Assembly: GCA_937880795.1 (NCBI GenBank)
Contig: CALGRQ010000061.1
Coordinates: forward strand, 1-10,939
Source: an uncultured Dyadobacter sp.
GTDB taxonomy: Bacteria > Bacteroidota > Bacteroidia > Cytophagales > Spirosomataceae
Direction of reading: 5' to 3'
Length of the DNA stretch: 10,939 bases
Shown piece after piece: positions 1 through 7,330 of this stretch (position 1 is its first letter; each line of letters begins with the position of its first letter). A program made the position numbers and the translations under genes. The notes beneath the pieces were generated by a model. It searched no databases. It was not told the origin of the DNA and worked only from the letters and a program-made list of their open reading frames with translations.

Positions 1-2
1 AC

Positions 3-362
3 CGATTAAAAAGTGGTGTGGTGTGCAAAAAATGTGGAGGTACAAATCATTACTGGCTGGCCCCAAAACAACAATTCCAATGCAAACAATGTCGGTTTCG
101 GACCACCTTGCAAAGTGGAACCATATTGGAAGGAAGTAAATTACCCTTGTCCTATTTTTTTATTGCCCTTCATTTACTCGGCAAATATGAAAATAGGTTA
201 AGTATTGATGAGTTTAGGGAATTTACAGGACATAAATACAATGAGCCCCTTTATGACTTTTTAAGAAAAATAAAGTTGTTTCTCAAAACCCATGATCAGC
301 ACACCATACTCGCCGACTTCCTTGCAAATGCAAATAAGAATGAACAACTACAGATAAAATAG
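3..362 (+). CDS. IS1595-type transposase zinc-ribbon protein, 5' partial, no DDE domain
   Basis: The frame is open to the left edge, so the gene probably begins outside the window. A GTG at 18 is possible but lies only two codons before the first zinc-ligand Cys, which is an unlikely start. The visible part has a four-Cys ribbon, CKKCG and about 15 residues later CKQC, followed by a GTI..GSKLPLSYFF segment. This is the classic N-terminal zinc ribbon of IS1595/ISXO2-like transposases. Next comes a helical linker (GHKYNEPLYDFLRKIK) that in full transposases leads into the DDE nuclease domain. Here the frame stops about where that domain (L-G-VEVDE) should begin, so no catalytic Asp/Glu residues are encoded. 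It is either a remnant of an insertion sequence or a stand-alone zinc-ribbon protein of the kind seen in Bacteroidota. I see no terminal inverted repeats or target duplication. The family assignment is fairly sure; activity as a transposase is unlikely. Confidence 0.7.
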   Translation, partial: RLKSGVVCKKCGGTNHYWLAPKQQFQCKQCRFRTTLQSGTILEGSKLPLSYFFIALHLLGKYENRLSIDEFREFTGHKYNEPLYDFLRKIKLFLKTHDQHTILADFLANANKNEQLQIK

Positions 363-390
363 TTGTTTCCTGAAACCTCTAAAAACAAAA

Positions 391-428
391 TTCCCGTTTG
401 CGCACCTTTTACGGATCACAAACGGGAA
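391..428 (-). terminator. Intrinsic terminator of the 446-883 minus-strand gene
   Basis: TTCCCGTTTG (391-400) pairs perfectly with CAAACGGGAA (419-428) across an 18-base loop. Read on the minus strand the stem is followed by TTTTGTTTTT (complement of 381-390), which gives a Rho-independent terminator 17 bases past the stop codon. It also lies about 30 bases past the end of the plus-strand transposase fragment and could stop transcription from that side too, though no T-run follows in that direction. Confidence 0.75.
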
Positions 429-445
429 CAACAATCGCAGGTTTT

Positions 446-883
446 TCAGGCAAGCATTCTTTTGCTCAATGCACTTACCCGAATCCCCTTTAAACTTTTT
501 ACTTTTTCAACTATTTCTGTTTTATCTCTGAAAGTATAGCCCGGCTCAAACAAATCCTTAAATTCATTGATCGCTTCTTTGAGTTGCTTTCTGGACAATC
601 CACTATACTCCAATTGCAGGAAACGCGACTTCTCGGATGAATACTTCTGCATCTTCCAGTATTGTGGGTGATTTGGCCCTATTGGAGAACGAAAATCATC
701 CTCATTATCTCTGATCAAAAACTCAAGTTCATAAGTTACTTCGTTGATACCGATAGAAGGGTTTCCTTTAACAATTATTTTGGCCTCCCGGCCCACTGCC
801 AATTTAAAAATTTTCTCGTGCTTCATTATTTTGTTGATATAAACTCGATCCTTTTCTAAACGAATCCATGTCCAATTTTTCAA
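446..883 (-). CDS. Hypothetical protein, 145 aa, TTG start
   Basis: I do not recognise the family. The protein is soluble-looking, with no signal peptide or membrane segment. It begins MKNWTWIRLEKDRV, has a beta-rich middle (EAKIIVKGNPSIGI, then VTYELEFLIRD) and a helical C-terminal part (SGLSRKQLKEAINEFKDLF) ending in a basic tail. The longest frame starts with TTG at 883; the only upstream codons are preceded by a TAA at about 904. The first in-frame ATG is codon 20 (826). The TTG start keeps the WTWIRLEKD segment, but no ribosome-binding site decides it. The gene stands alone, transcribed away from the GGT-like gene, and is followed by a good terminator, which supports it being expressed. 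Codon use looks coding and no other frame competes across the whole stretch. A frameshifted or truncated N-terminus cannot be excluded. Confidence 0.6.
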   Translation of the reverse strand: MKNWTWIRLEKDRVYINKIMKHEKIFKLAVGREAKIIVKGNPSIGINEVTYELEFLIRDNEDDFRSPIGPNHPQYWKMQKYSSEKSRFLQLEYSGLSRKQLKEAINEFKDLFEPGYTFRDKTEIVEKVKSLKGIRVSALSKRMLA

Positions 884-1252
884 TCTTCCACTTTTAATCC
901 ATTAATTTCATGGATAAAGAAAATAAATCATTTAACAAAAGGGTGATTTTAATAAATTATATTACTTTTTATTTATTTAACGGTATAATCCACGTTAAAA
1001 TTGTGACTTAACGAAATATTGTAACAAACATCCCTACAAAATCATTCACGTAACAATCAATTATTTTTTTACCTTCCTATAAAATAGCACAACACCACTT
1101 GCATTTTAAAAGCTAATCTTAAAAATACAATTCATCTGCAACATCCAGAGATTCACCTATTTTAATTACATTTATACAAGCATAAAAAGGAATACAAAAC
1201 CTCCTTTTTTTTGTAAAAAAAATCTAAAAAAATATTACAAAATCTCCTTGTA
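884..1252. other. AT-rich divergent spacer without a gene
   Basis: This 369-base stretch between the divergent genes at 883 (-) and 1253 (+) has no convincing reading frame and is strongly AT-rich. It must carry the promoters of both genes, but I find no clean TTTG-N19/21-TAnnTTTG match; TAAAATTG near 994-1001 is one mismatch from the -7 box without a good partner. A weak hairpin, AAAAAGGA (1184-1191) with TCCTTTTT (1202-1209), followed by mixed T and A runs, lies about 45 bases before the GGT-like start and would fall in its leader. Confidence 0.6.
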
Positions 1253-3121
1253 ATGATGAAAAAAATACAAACATGGATATTGGCTATTTTATGTTTTCAG
1301 CAAATTTCCTTTGGACAATCCTTTAATAATTTTCCTGTAACAACGCAAAAGCCTCCCCTTCACGCAAAACATTGGATGGCGATCACAGGTAAACCGCTGG
1401 CGGCAACTTCTGGCGCTATGATATTTAGTAAAGGTGGGAACGCCATAGATGCCTCTTGTGCCATGCTGGCTTCTACCTGCACCATGTGGGACGTGCTCAG
1501 CTGGGGCGGAGAAACCCAGGCTCTGATCTACAATCCCAAGACTAAAAAGGTCATTGCCATAAATGCCATGGGTGTGGCACCTACGGGCGCCACGGCTGAT
1601 TTTTTTAAGAACAAGGGCATGAAATACCCTCCAGAATACGGGCCACTGGCAGCGACCACACCCGGTACCCCTGGCGGACTACTAACTATGCTGGCCGAAT
1701 ACGGTACCATGAGTTTAAAACAAGTGTTGGAACCCGCCATGCAACTGGCCGCGGGCTATCCCATTGAAGGTCAAACAGCCAATTCAATCGAAAAAGGAAA
1801 AGATAAAATTAAAGAATGGCCTTATTCCAAAAAGGTTTTCCTGACGCATCCGGGCGAAAAAAGGGAAGCGCCGGATGCTGGTGAAATATTTGTACAAAAA
1901 GACCTTCTCGCGACATTACAGAAATTGGTAGATACCGAAACTGCGGCCTTAAAGAAGGGGAAAAACAGAAAAGAAGCGATATATGCCGCTTACGATCGTT
2001 TCTATAAAGGTGACATTGCGAAGGAAATTGCAAGAAGTACACAAGAGCAAGGTGGCCTCATCACCGAAAACGACATGGCCAACTGGAAGGTCAAAATCGA
2101 AGAGCCCTTGATGACTACATATAAGGGTATTGAAGTATACAAAATGCAACAATGGACACAAGGGCCCGTATTTCTGCAAGCGCTAAACATGCTGGAAAAC
2201 TTTGACTTGAAAGGTATGGGTTACAATTCTTCCCGATATGTACATACCCTTTATCAGACCATGAACCTGGCTTTCGCAGACCGTGATTTCTACTATGGGG
2301 ATCCGGCATTTGCTCCTGAGGAACCCATGAAAGGGCTATTGTCAAAGGAATATGCCAAAGAACGCATCAAACAGATTAATTGGGAACGAAATGATCCCAA
2401 GGTATTACCTGGCGATCCCTATCCTTTTGAGGGCAAAACCAATCCGTACACCCAGCAGATCAAATCATGGGGAGAATTTCAGGCATCTGCGATTCACAAA
2501 AACCAAAAGCCTGACGAGAAATTCTTGGAAGAGTTTACCGCAGGAACCACCTCAGTAGAAGCCGCCGATGCGGAAGGGTGGGTGGTCTCCATCACCCCGA
2601 GTGGTGGTTGGGTTCCGGCTTGTATAGCAGGCAACACAGGTATTGGGCTCAGCCAACGTATGCAGTCCTTCGTGCTGGATCCACGAGAAAATCCTTTCAA
2701 CGTGGTGGAACCTGGTAAACGCCCACGGGTTACCCTCACCCCCAGCCTTGCACTTAAGGACGGGAAGCCTTTCCTCTCTTTTGCCAAACAAGCTGGTGAT
2801 GAGCAGGACCAACTGCTTCTTCAATTTTTCCTGAATATGGTCGAATTTGGGATGACGGTCCAGGAGGCTACCGAAGCGCCGAGTTTTAAAACGTTGCAGA
2901 TGTATGCCAGTTTCGGAGCTCATGAAAAAATCCCTGGGGGGTTGATTTTGAACGAAGCAATGCCCGACTGGACGCGCAAGGAGTTATCACGAATGGGTTA
3001 TAGCAACACCTACCAACCCCGCACAAGCGGTCCTATAAACGCCATTTATTTCGACTGGATTCATGGAAGTATGTGGGGTGGATCCAGCAACCACGGTGAA
3101 GACTATGGAATTGGATGGTGA
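1253..3121 (+). CDS. Exported gamma-glutamyltransferase-like Ntn hydrolase with altered substrate site
   Basis: The 622-residue protein starts with a signal peptide (KK, then the hydrophobic stretch WILAILCF, likely cleavage near FGQ at 20-22), so it probably works in the periplasm. The body follows the gamma-glutamyltransferase fold: GGNAIDAS near 60-67, ATTPGTPGG near 145, and the autocleavage junction at T432-T433 in AGTTSVEAAD. In GGT the first of these threonines becomes the N-terminal nucleophile of the small subunit after self-cleavage. KRPRVTLTPSLALKDGKP is the next conserved block. Compared by eye with E. coli GGT, the Arg that binds the substrate carboxylate (FREMAP) is replaced (NAMGVAP, Met106), the Ser-Ser pair is Val-Thr, and the oxyanion Gly-Gly is Gly515-Asp516. 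The second-shell Thr is Ser450. It is therefore a GGT homologue, but gamma-glutamyl transfer or glutathione hydrolysis is doubtful; another amide bond may be its target. ATG ATG at 1253/1256 gives two adjacent starts. A strong hairpin follows, so it is probably monocistronic. Confidence 0.88.
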   Translation: MMKKIQTWILAILCFQQISFGQSFNNFPVTTQKPPLHAKHWMAITGKPLAATSGAMIFSKGGNAIDASCAMLASTCTMWDVLSWGGETQALIYNPKTKKVIAINAMGVAPTGATADFFKNKGMKYPPEYGPLAATTPGTPGGLLTMLAEYGTMSLKQVLEPAMQLAAGYPIEGQTANSIEKGKDKIKEWPYSKKVFLTHPGEKREAPDAGEIFVQKDLLATLQKLVDTETAALKKGKNRKEAIYAAYDRFYKGDIAKEIARSTQEQGGLITENDMANWKVKIEEPLMTTYKGIEVYKMQQWTQGPVFLQALNMLENFDLKGMGYNSSRYVHTLYQTMNLAFADRDFYYGDPAFAPEEPMKGLLSKEYAKERIKQINWERNDPKVLPGDPYPFEGKTNPYTQQIKSWGEFQASAIHKNQKPDEKFLEEFTAGTTSVEAADAEGWVVSITPSGGWVPACIAGNTGIGLSQRMQSFVLDPRENPFNVVEPGKRPRVTLTPSLALKDGKPFLSFAKQAGDEQDQLLLQFFLNMVEFGMTVQEATEAPSFKTLQMYASFGAHEKIPGGLILNEAMPDWTRKELSRMGYSNTYQPRTSGPINAIYFDWIHGSMWGGSSNHGEDYGIGW

Positions 3122-3140
3122 GACAATAGATTGATTATAA

Positions 3141-3173
3141 AGGAGGCTAAACGCTGGCAGCGCTTAGCCTCCT
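3141..3173. terminator. Strong hairpin between convergent genes
   Basis: AGGAGGCTAA (3141-3150) pairs with TTAGCCTCCT (3164-3173), and the loop can add CGCT/AGCG around a GGC triloop after one A-C mismatch. It lies 20 bases after the GGT-like stop and about 60 bases before the end of the convergent gene. The bases after it (GATGATTTATCC) are not T-rich on the plus strand; on the minus strand TTATAATCAATC follows. It probably blocks read-through in both directions, but it is not a textbook T-tract terminator. Confidence 0.65.
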
Positions 3174-3232
3174 GATGATTTATCCAAGATAATTTCAAAA
3201 TACCCAAGAACCATATTTTTACATTTTATCCA

Positions 3233-3559
3233 CTAGCTTCCCTGATCTTCTTCCAGGTCGATATGGTTGTCACCACCCAGACTATAATAGTTATTTTCTT
3301 CATCCTCCCGGCCAATCGCTTCATCTACATCGTCCAGCTCCGAACCAGGCACATCCAAGTCATCTCCTGACATATCCTCACGAAACGACTTTTCATTCCA
3401 ACCATCTTTGGCATAATCTACCTGATGCTTCGTTCTGGAAGTATCCTCGGGGTCCACATCCGAAGCAATCAATCCCTGTCGATATACATCCTCGCTGGCA
3501 GGATAGTTGCCAGGCAAGTTATCCTCATACTGTTCATCATCCTTAGCGTTCGGCTCCAT
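3233..3559 (-). CDS. Very acidic conserved small protein, 108 aa
   Basis: About a third of the residues are Asp or Glu, with few basic residues and no membrane segment or signal peptide. The N-terminal half has a NYPASEDVYRQG segment and a DVDPED motif. The second half runs through SGDDLDVPGSELDD, IGREDEENNYYSLGG and DNHIDLEEDQGS. I remember this DDLDVPG..LDD plus EDEENNYYSLGGDNH pattern as a hypothetical protein common in Sphingobacteriales and Chitinophagales, with no assigned function. The composition suggests a natively flexible cytosolic protein, which may bind cations or basic partners; that is inference. The ATG at 3559 is the natural start, as the codons before it add no conserved-looking sequence. 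It stands alone, convergent with the GGT-like gene and separated from it by a hairpin, and its promoter must lie in the spacer after 3559. Confidence 0.8.
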   Translation of the reverse strand: MEPNAKDDEQYEDNLPGNYPASEDVYRQGLIASDVDPEDTSRTKHQVDYAKDGWNEKSFREDMSGDDLDVPGSELDDVDEAIGREDEENNYYSLGGDNHIDLEEDQGS

Positions 3560-4059
3560 AACGATTTGGTTTTGTGATTTGAAAAATTCCTTTCTTACTA
3601 CGAAAACACATAAGAAATACCATTTTAAAAAATTGTTCCAGCCGTCCCCCCTACGCGCCAGTCACTTTGTCCTGAATTTTATAATTTCATAACCCAACGA
3701 TCCAGCATTTTCACCAACTAGCTTAAACAAGCTACTATGTCCAAATAAATTATTCTCCACTTACCATACCAATCTGTTATTTATTCTACAACAAATAGAT
3801 ATTCTTCACATTTTTCGAACTCATTCTAACAAGAAAAAGTAACACCGGTGTATTGTTCAAAATAAAATTCATTTGATCGTAAAAAATTAATGCCTAGTTT
3901 TATGCACAAGCCATAGCACTTTTGATACGATCCAGTGCCTGATTTGAAATCAATTCTTGTATAACAGCCAACTGATTTAGTTCGCAAAAATTAGCTTTAA
4001 GACATATAGTAACATTCTATAATTAATTTTACACCCAGAGAATCTCTGCAATAACAAGT
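3560..4059. other. 500-base AT-rich divergent spacer without a gene
   Basis: No reading frame here looks coding. It separates the acidic-protein gene (-) from the receiver-like gene (+) and is long for a promoter region. Visible structures are a six-base-pair hairpin TAGCTT/AAGCTA (3719-3734, loop AAAC) and an 11-base palindrome GATTTGAAATC (3941-3951). I see no clean Bacteroidota promoter for either gene. A small RNA could fit but nothing in the sequence demonstrates one. Confidence 0.55.
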
Positions 4060-4569
4060 ATGAAAAATGTACTCATTATTGACAACCAGCCAATTTCTCG
4101 AATAGGGATTAAAGCCCTAATCAACATAAACTATAAAGACTGGAACTTATTCGACGCAGGAAGACTGGAAACTTTCTTGTTACAAAACAAGATGATAGAA
4201 CCCGCACTGGTGCTACTCAGCCTGGATTTTGAACTATATGATCCGGATGTGGATCAAATCAAGAGAATCAAAAAACAATATCCCGAAGCAGCCATCATCA
4301 TTTTAGGCGCTATGGCCTGTAAGAACACCATTTTCTCACTCTTCGCCGAAGGCATTCAAGGTTATGTATCGAAACTAGAAACTGAAAATGAATTACTTGA
4401 ATGTCTTGAGCAAGTCGTACACCATCGAAAATACATATCTACCAATCATCTTGAATCCCTATTACCCAACGTTCTTGATTTAAAAGACGGTCACTCGCTA
4501 CGCAAACCTTTCCTATCGTTTCCTACTATACTTCCTTTTATCCAAAACGAGACTGCCCCCTGTTTCTAG
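4060..4569 (+). CDS. Orphan receiver-like protein lacking the phosphoacceptor Asp
   Basis: The first 125 or so residues match a NarL/FixJ-type receiver domain: MKNVLIIDNQPISRIGIKAL at the start, the beta-3 strand PALVLLSLDFE, RIKKQYPEAAIIIL for helix 3 and beta 4, and GIQGYVSK with the conserved Lys105. Key residues differ. The acidic pair is Asp8-Asn9 instead of Asp-Asp, the position of the phosphoacceptor Asp is Ser54 (LLSL rather than LLDL), and the switch Ser/Thr at the end of beta 4 is Gly83. Normal phosphorylation is therefore unlikely; Asp56 is close by but out of register. Where NarL-type proteins carry a LuxR helix-turn-helix, this one has only a short tail of about 40 residues ending FIQNETAPCF, and none of the next 270 bases encodes a helix-turn-helix in any frame. 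No sensor kinase is adjacent. It may be a phosphorylation-independent partner protein or a decaying regulator. Confidence 0.8.
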   Translation: MKNVLIIDNQPISRIGIKALININYKDWNLFDAGRLETFLLQNKMIEPALVLLSLDFELYDPDVDQIKRIKKQYPEAAIIILGAMACKNTIFSLFAEGIQGYVSKLETENELLECLEQVVHHRKYISTNHLESLLPNVLDLKDGHSLRKPFLSFPTILPFIQNETAPCF

Positions 4570-4576
4570 TTGAAAA

Positions 4577-4596
4577 ATATCAACCGGATTTGATAT
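4577..4596 (+). terminator. Weak AT-rich hairpin after the receiver-like gene
   Basis: ATATCAA (4577-4583) pairs with TTGATAT (4590-4596) around CCGGAT, eight bases after the stop codon. The stem is AT-rich and only GTTT follows, so termination here is a guess from position. Confidence 0.3.
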
Positions 4597-4912
4597 GTTT
4601 CCGCCATAAACCTCATCGAATCAGGTGTAATATTTAAAAAATTTTAAAAATCATCCGAACAAACAAGCCATTGTTTTTATGAAATATTATATGGCATAAC
4701 TTAATTATACAATAATTTATATAATCATTTAAAGAAAATACCTTCCTTTTCTTCTGATTTTGCAATATTAAACTCCTCCCATCCAATCCATCGCAGTTTG
4801 ACAGACAGGCGGTTGCTCGGAAATTTTCTGTGTATTCCGAACCTTGTATATTATCTTCGTCAACTCACACGCTATCCATACATTTTACACTCCTTTTTTT
4901 AAACAATTAAAA
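4597..4912. other. AT-rich spacer upstream of glutamate dehydrogenase
   Basis: No gene is visible. It should carry the glutamate dehydrogenase promoter. The best candidate is weak: TTTG at 4797-4800, then 20 bases, then AAATTTTC (4821-4828), which matches only part of the TAnnTTTG box. The segment 4844-4912 can be read in frame with the dehydrogenase from a TTG, but the translation (rich in Ile, Phe, His, Thr) does not resemble the family and is treated here as leader. Confidence 0.5.
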
Positions 4913-6250
4913 GTGGATACAATACAATCTTTCATGTCCAGGGTCATCAGCCGCAACCCAGGAGAAAATGATTTTCACCAGGCGGTTCACGAAGTTGCCG
5001 ACACCATTATTCCATTTGTTGAAACAAGGCCGATATACCAAAAGGCTAAAATTTTAGAACGGATCATTGAGCCGGAGCGCGTCATTATTTTCCGTGTTCC
5101 CTGGATGAACGACCAGGGCGAAATTGAGGTTAATCGTGGGTATCGGGTTCAAATGAACAGTGCCATTGGCCCATATAAGGGCGGTTTAAGATTTCACCCA
5201 TCTGTAAACCTGGGAACTTTGAAGTTCCTGGCCTTCGAGCAAATTTTCAAAAACAGCCTTACACAACTACCTATGGGTGGTGGTAAAGGTGGTGCAGATT
5301 TCGATCCAAAAGGTAAATCTGACCGTGAAGTGATGATGTTCTGCCAAAGTTTCATGACGGAGCTTTTCAGACATATTAGTTCAGACAACGACGTTCCCGC
5401 AGGGGATATCGGTGTAGGTGCCCGTGAAATCGGTTTCCTATTCGGTCAATATAAAAGATTAAAAAATGAATTTACCGGTGTTCTTACCGGTAAAGGTGCC
5501 AGCTACGGGGGTAGTTTAATCCGCCCCGAAGCCACAGGCTACGGAGTCGTTTATTTCGTGGAACAAATGCTCAAATTGAGAAATGACAGCATCAAAGGTA
5601 AAACAGTGGTAATATCAGGCTCTGGAAATGTGGCGCAGTATACCCTTGAAAAGTGTATAGAACTGGGCGCAAAAGTGGTAACACTCTCCGACTCCCACGG
5701 ATATATCTATGATGAAAAAGGTATTGATGCAGAGAAGTTTGCCTACATTATGCACTTAAAGAACGAAGCACGCGGACGTATCAAATCGTATGCAGAGAAA
5801 TTTGGGTGCACGTATGTAGAGGGTAAAAAGCCTTGGGAGGTTCCTTGCGACATTGCATTACCTAACGCAACCCAAAACGAGCTGAACGAAGAAGATGCGC
5901 GTCTATTGATTCAAAACGGATGTATGTGCGTGGCCGAAGGCGCAAACATGCCATGTACACCGGAAGCAATTGCTTTGTTCGAAAACGACGATATCCTGTA
6001 TGCACCTGGTAAGGCTGCCAATGCAGGTGGTGTTGCCGTTTCGGGATTGGAAATGTCACAAAATTCTCTTCGTTTGTCTTGGACTCGCGAGGAAGTAGAT
6101 CAAAAACTACGTGAAATTATGTTCAACATCCACGCTACCTGCACGCAGTACGGACGTAAAGGAGATGGTCGCCTGAGTTATGTACAAGGAGCGAACATTG
6201 GTGGATTTGTTCGTGTAGCGGATGCCATGTTGGCACAAGGTATCGTTTAA
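4913..6250 (+). CDS. gdhA: NADP-type glutamate dehydrogenase
   Basis: This enzyme makes glutamate from 2-oxoglutarate, ammonia and NADPH in the cytosol and is a main route of ammonium assimilation. The protein aligns nearly end to end with E. coli GdhA. It has the substrate-binding blocks VNRGYRVQ and GPYKGGLRFHPSVN, the catalytic-Lys motif LPMGGGKGG, PAGDIGVG with the catalytic Asp, and GGSLIRPEATGYG. The Rossmann fingerprint SGSGNVAQY is followed by SDSHG, as in the NADP-dependent branch. Later come CDIALPNATQNE, VAEGANMP and APGKAANAGGVA. I place the start at GTG 4913, giving 445 residues, very close to the 447 of E. coli, with the N-terminal helix DTIQSFMSRV aligned to its counterpart. 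The alternatives are TTG 4844 (23 extra unlike residues) and ATG 4934, which would lose part of that helix. There is no Shine-Dalgarno sequence. A terminator follows within 30 bases, so the gene is probably monocistronic. Confidence 0.95.
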   Translation: MDTIQSFMSRVISRNPGENDFHQAVHEVADTIIPFVETRPIYQKAKILERIIEPERVIIFRVPWMNDQGEIEVNRGYRVQMNSAIGPYKGGLRFHPSVNLGTLKFLAFEQIFKNSLTQLPMGGGKGGADFDPKGKSDREVMMFCQSFMTELFRHISSDNDVPAGDIGVGAREIGFLFGQYKRLKNEFTGVLTGKGASYGGSLIRPEATGYGVVYFVEQMLKLRNDSIKGKTVVISGSGNVAQYTLEKCIELGAKVVTLSDSHGYIYDEKGIDAEKFAYIMHLKNEARGRIKSYAEKFGCTYVEGKKPWEVPCDIALPNATQNELNEEDARLLIQNGCMCVAEGANMPCTPEAIALFENDDILYAPGKAANAGGVAVSGLEMSQNSLRLSWTREEVDQKLREIMFNIHATCTQYGRKGDGRLSYVQGANIGGFVRVADAMLAQGIV

Positions 6251-6275
6251 GCTTCTGCCTAATAATTATATATAC

Positions 6276-6310
6276 AAATGGTCAGGCTCCTCACGGAAAC
6301 CTGACCATTT
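6276..6310. terminator. Bidirectional intrinsic terminator between gdhA and the DUF6454-like gene
   Basis: AAATGGTCAGG (6276-6286) pairs perfectly with CCTGACCATTT (6300-6310), 11 base pairs with a 13-base loop, followed by TTTTATT on the plus strand. It is 26 bases past the gdhA stop and 18 bases past the end of the convergent gene. On the minus strand the stem is followed by GTATATATAATTATT, so it could serve both genes. Confidence 0.85.
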
Positions 6311-6327
6311 TTTATTCAAGCCCTCCA

Positions 6328-7317
6328 TTATTTGTTGTTGGGAATAATGGCGTCATACACGTACAGCACCGCTTGGACATCATCATCCGGAACAAAATAG
6401 GCTCTAATACCTTCATTCGTGGACTCCACCGCAGCAGGGTTATTTAACATGGACGCCCCCGTGTGCGACCAAATGTTTATGGGAATCTGACGCTTTGCTC
6501 TGAAATCTGTTAGATCAAATATCTCCCACCCCCCTATTTTAAAAGCAACGGTATCACGCTTAAATGTTTGCATTCCAGATCCAAGCATCAGATTATTTCC
6601 TAAATACTTACAATCCTGAAAATCAACATAAAATGATGGATTCTCAACCCCTAACTTTTCGGGAGCAACATCGCCGTTGATCACTTTACCTACTGAATTT
6701 AATCTCCACTTATAAAACCTACGCGCGCCCCAGCTGGCACCCACCAGCGAATGGTCATCCGTGTTATGGATTACCGCACCAATATGCTCGGGGTAACGTA
6801 GTACTTCTGTCAATTCCATCCTTTGTGGGTCCAGTCGATAAACGATCGACATACTGTTGGGTCTATATTCAGCAACCGATATCCAGATATACTTTCCATC
6901 AAAATCGATACCCCCAGGGTGGTATATATCCCCCTCTCCAACAATGACATCTTTTAACAGATTCCCCTTTTCGTCAAACTTAAAGAGGTGCCCTCTTCCA
7001 CGACCCGTACTCCGGTCATATTTACCTTGTGGCACCTTATAACTTTTAGGCCATTCTGACACCTCCACGGAGCTCATGTAATAAAATGCGCCAATCTTGA
7101 CCATACCTTGAGTGTGGCCTGCGTTAAACTTCAATGGAATGGAGTCTTTGAGAACCCAGCTATGTTTCGGCGTAAGGGCGAGTAGTTTGTCAATGAGACC
7201 AGTATCCTTTTTTTGAGCGAAACAAAAAAACGGACCATTTAACATGATCAGAGCAATAACTAACGCTGTTAATTTTTTTTGTACCGATTGAAGAATCATA
7301 AAATTGAATTGAAACAT
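6328..7317 (-). CDS. Exported DUF6454-like protein, probable beta-propeller
   Basis: The 329-residue protein has an N-terminal signal peptide: a basic patch QKK, the hydrophobic stretch LTALVIALIML, and a likely cleavage site after CFA near 34. The mature part carries the motifs I associate with DUF6454: FNAGHTQGMV, a YYMSSVEVSE strand, GRGRGHLFKFDEKGNLL, IYHPGGIDFDGKYIWISVAEYRPNS, YRLDP, and GASWGARRFYKW. Repeated strands of the type 'G-Y-I-W-S' and 'D-G-x-L' are consistent with a six-bladed propeller of the SMP-30/NHL class, but I cannot count blades surely. The function is unknown; a periplasmic binding or hydrolase role is inference. ATG 7317 is the longest start, and ATG 7299 (codon 7) gives an equally good, shorter signal peptide. 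It is convergent with gdhA and divergent from the acyl-CoA dehydrogenase gene, so it is a single transcription unit. Confidence 0.8.
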   Translation of the reverse strand: MFQFNFMILQSVQKKLTALVIALIMLNGPFFCFAQKKDTGLIDKLLALTPKHSWVLKDSIPLKFNAGHTQGMVKIGAFYYMSSVEVSEWPKSYKVPQGKYDRSTGRGRGHLFKFDEKGNLLKDVIVGEGDIYHPGGIDFDGKYIWISVAEYRPNSMSIVYRLDPQRMELTEVLRYPEHIGAVIHNTDDHSLVGASWGARRFYKWRLNSVGKVINGDVAPEKLGVENPSFYVDFQDCKYLGNNLMLGSGMQTFKRDTVAFKIGGWEIFDLTDFRAKRQIPINIWSHTGASMLNNPAAVESTNEGIRAYFVPDDDVQAVLYVYDAIIPNNK

Positions 7318-7330
7318 ATATTAGACTAAC

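Noticed and set aside
1184..1209. AAAAAGGA/TCCTTTTT hairpin as a terminator or attenuator before the GGT-like gene
   Set aside because: The stem is very AT-rich and mostly A/T homopolymer; in such a spacer it can arise by chance. It is mentioned only in the spacer entry.
2494..2923. Two overlapping minus-strand frames of 97 and 123 codons inside the GGT-like gene
   Set aside because: Both lie wholly within a strongly supported plus-strand gene and their translations have low-complexity, non-protein-like composition.
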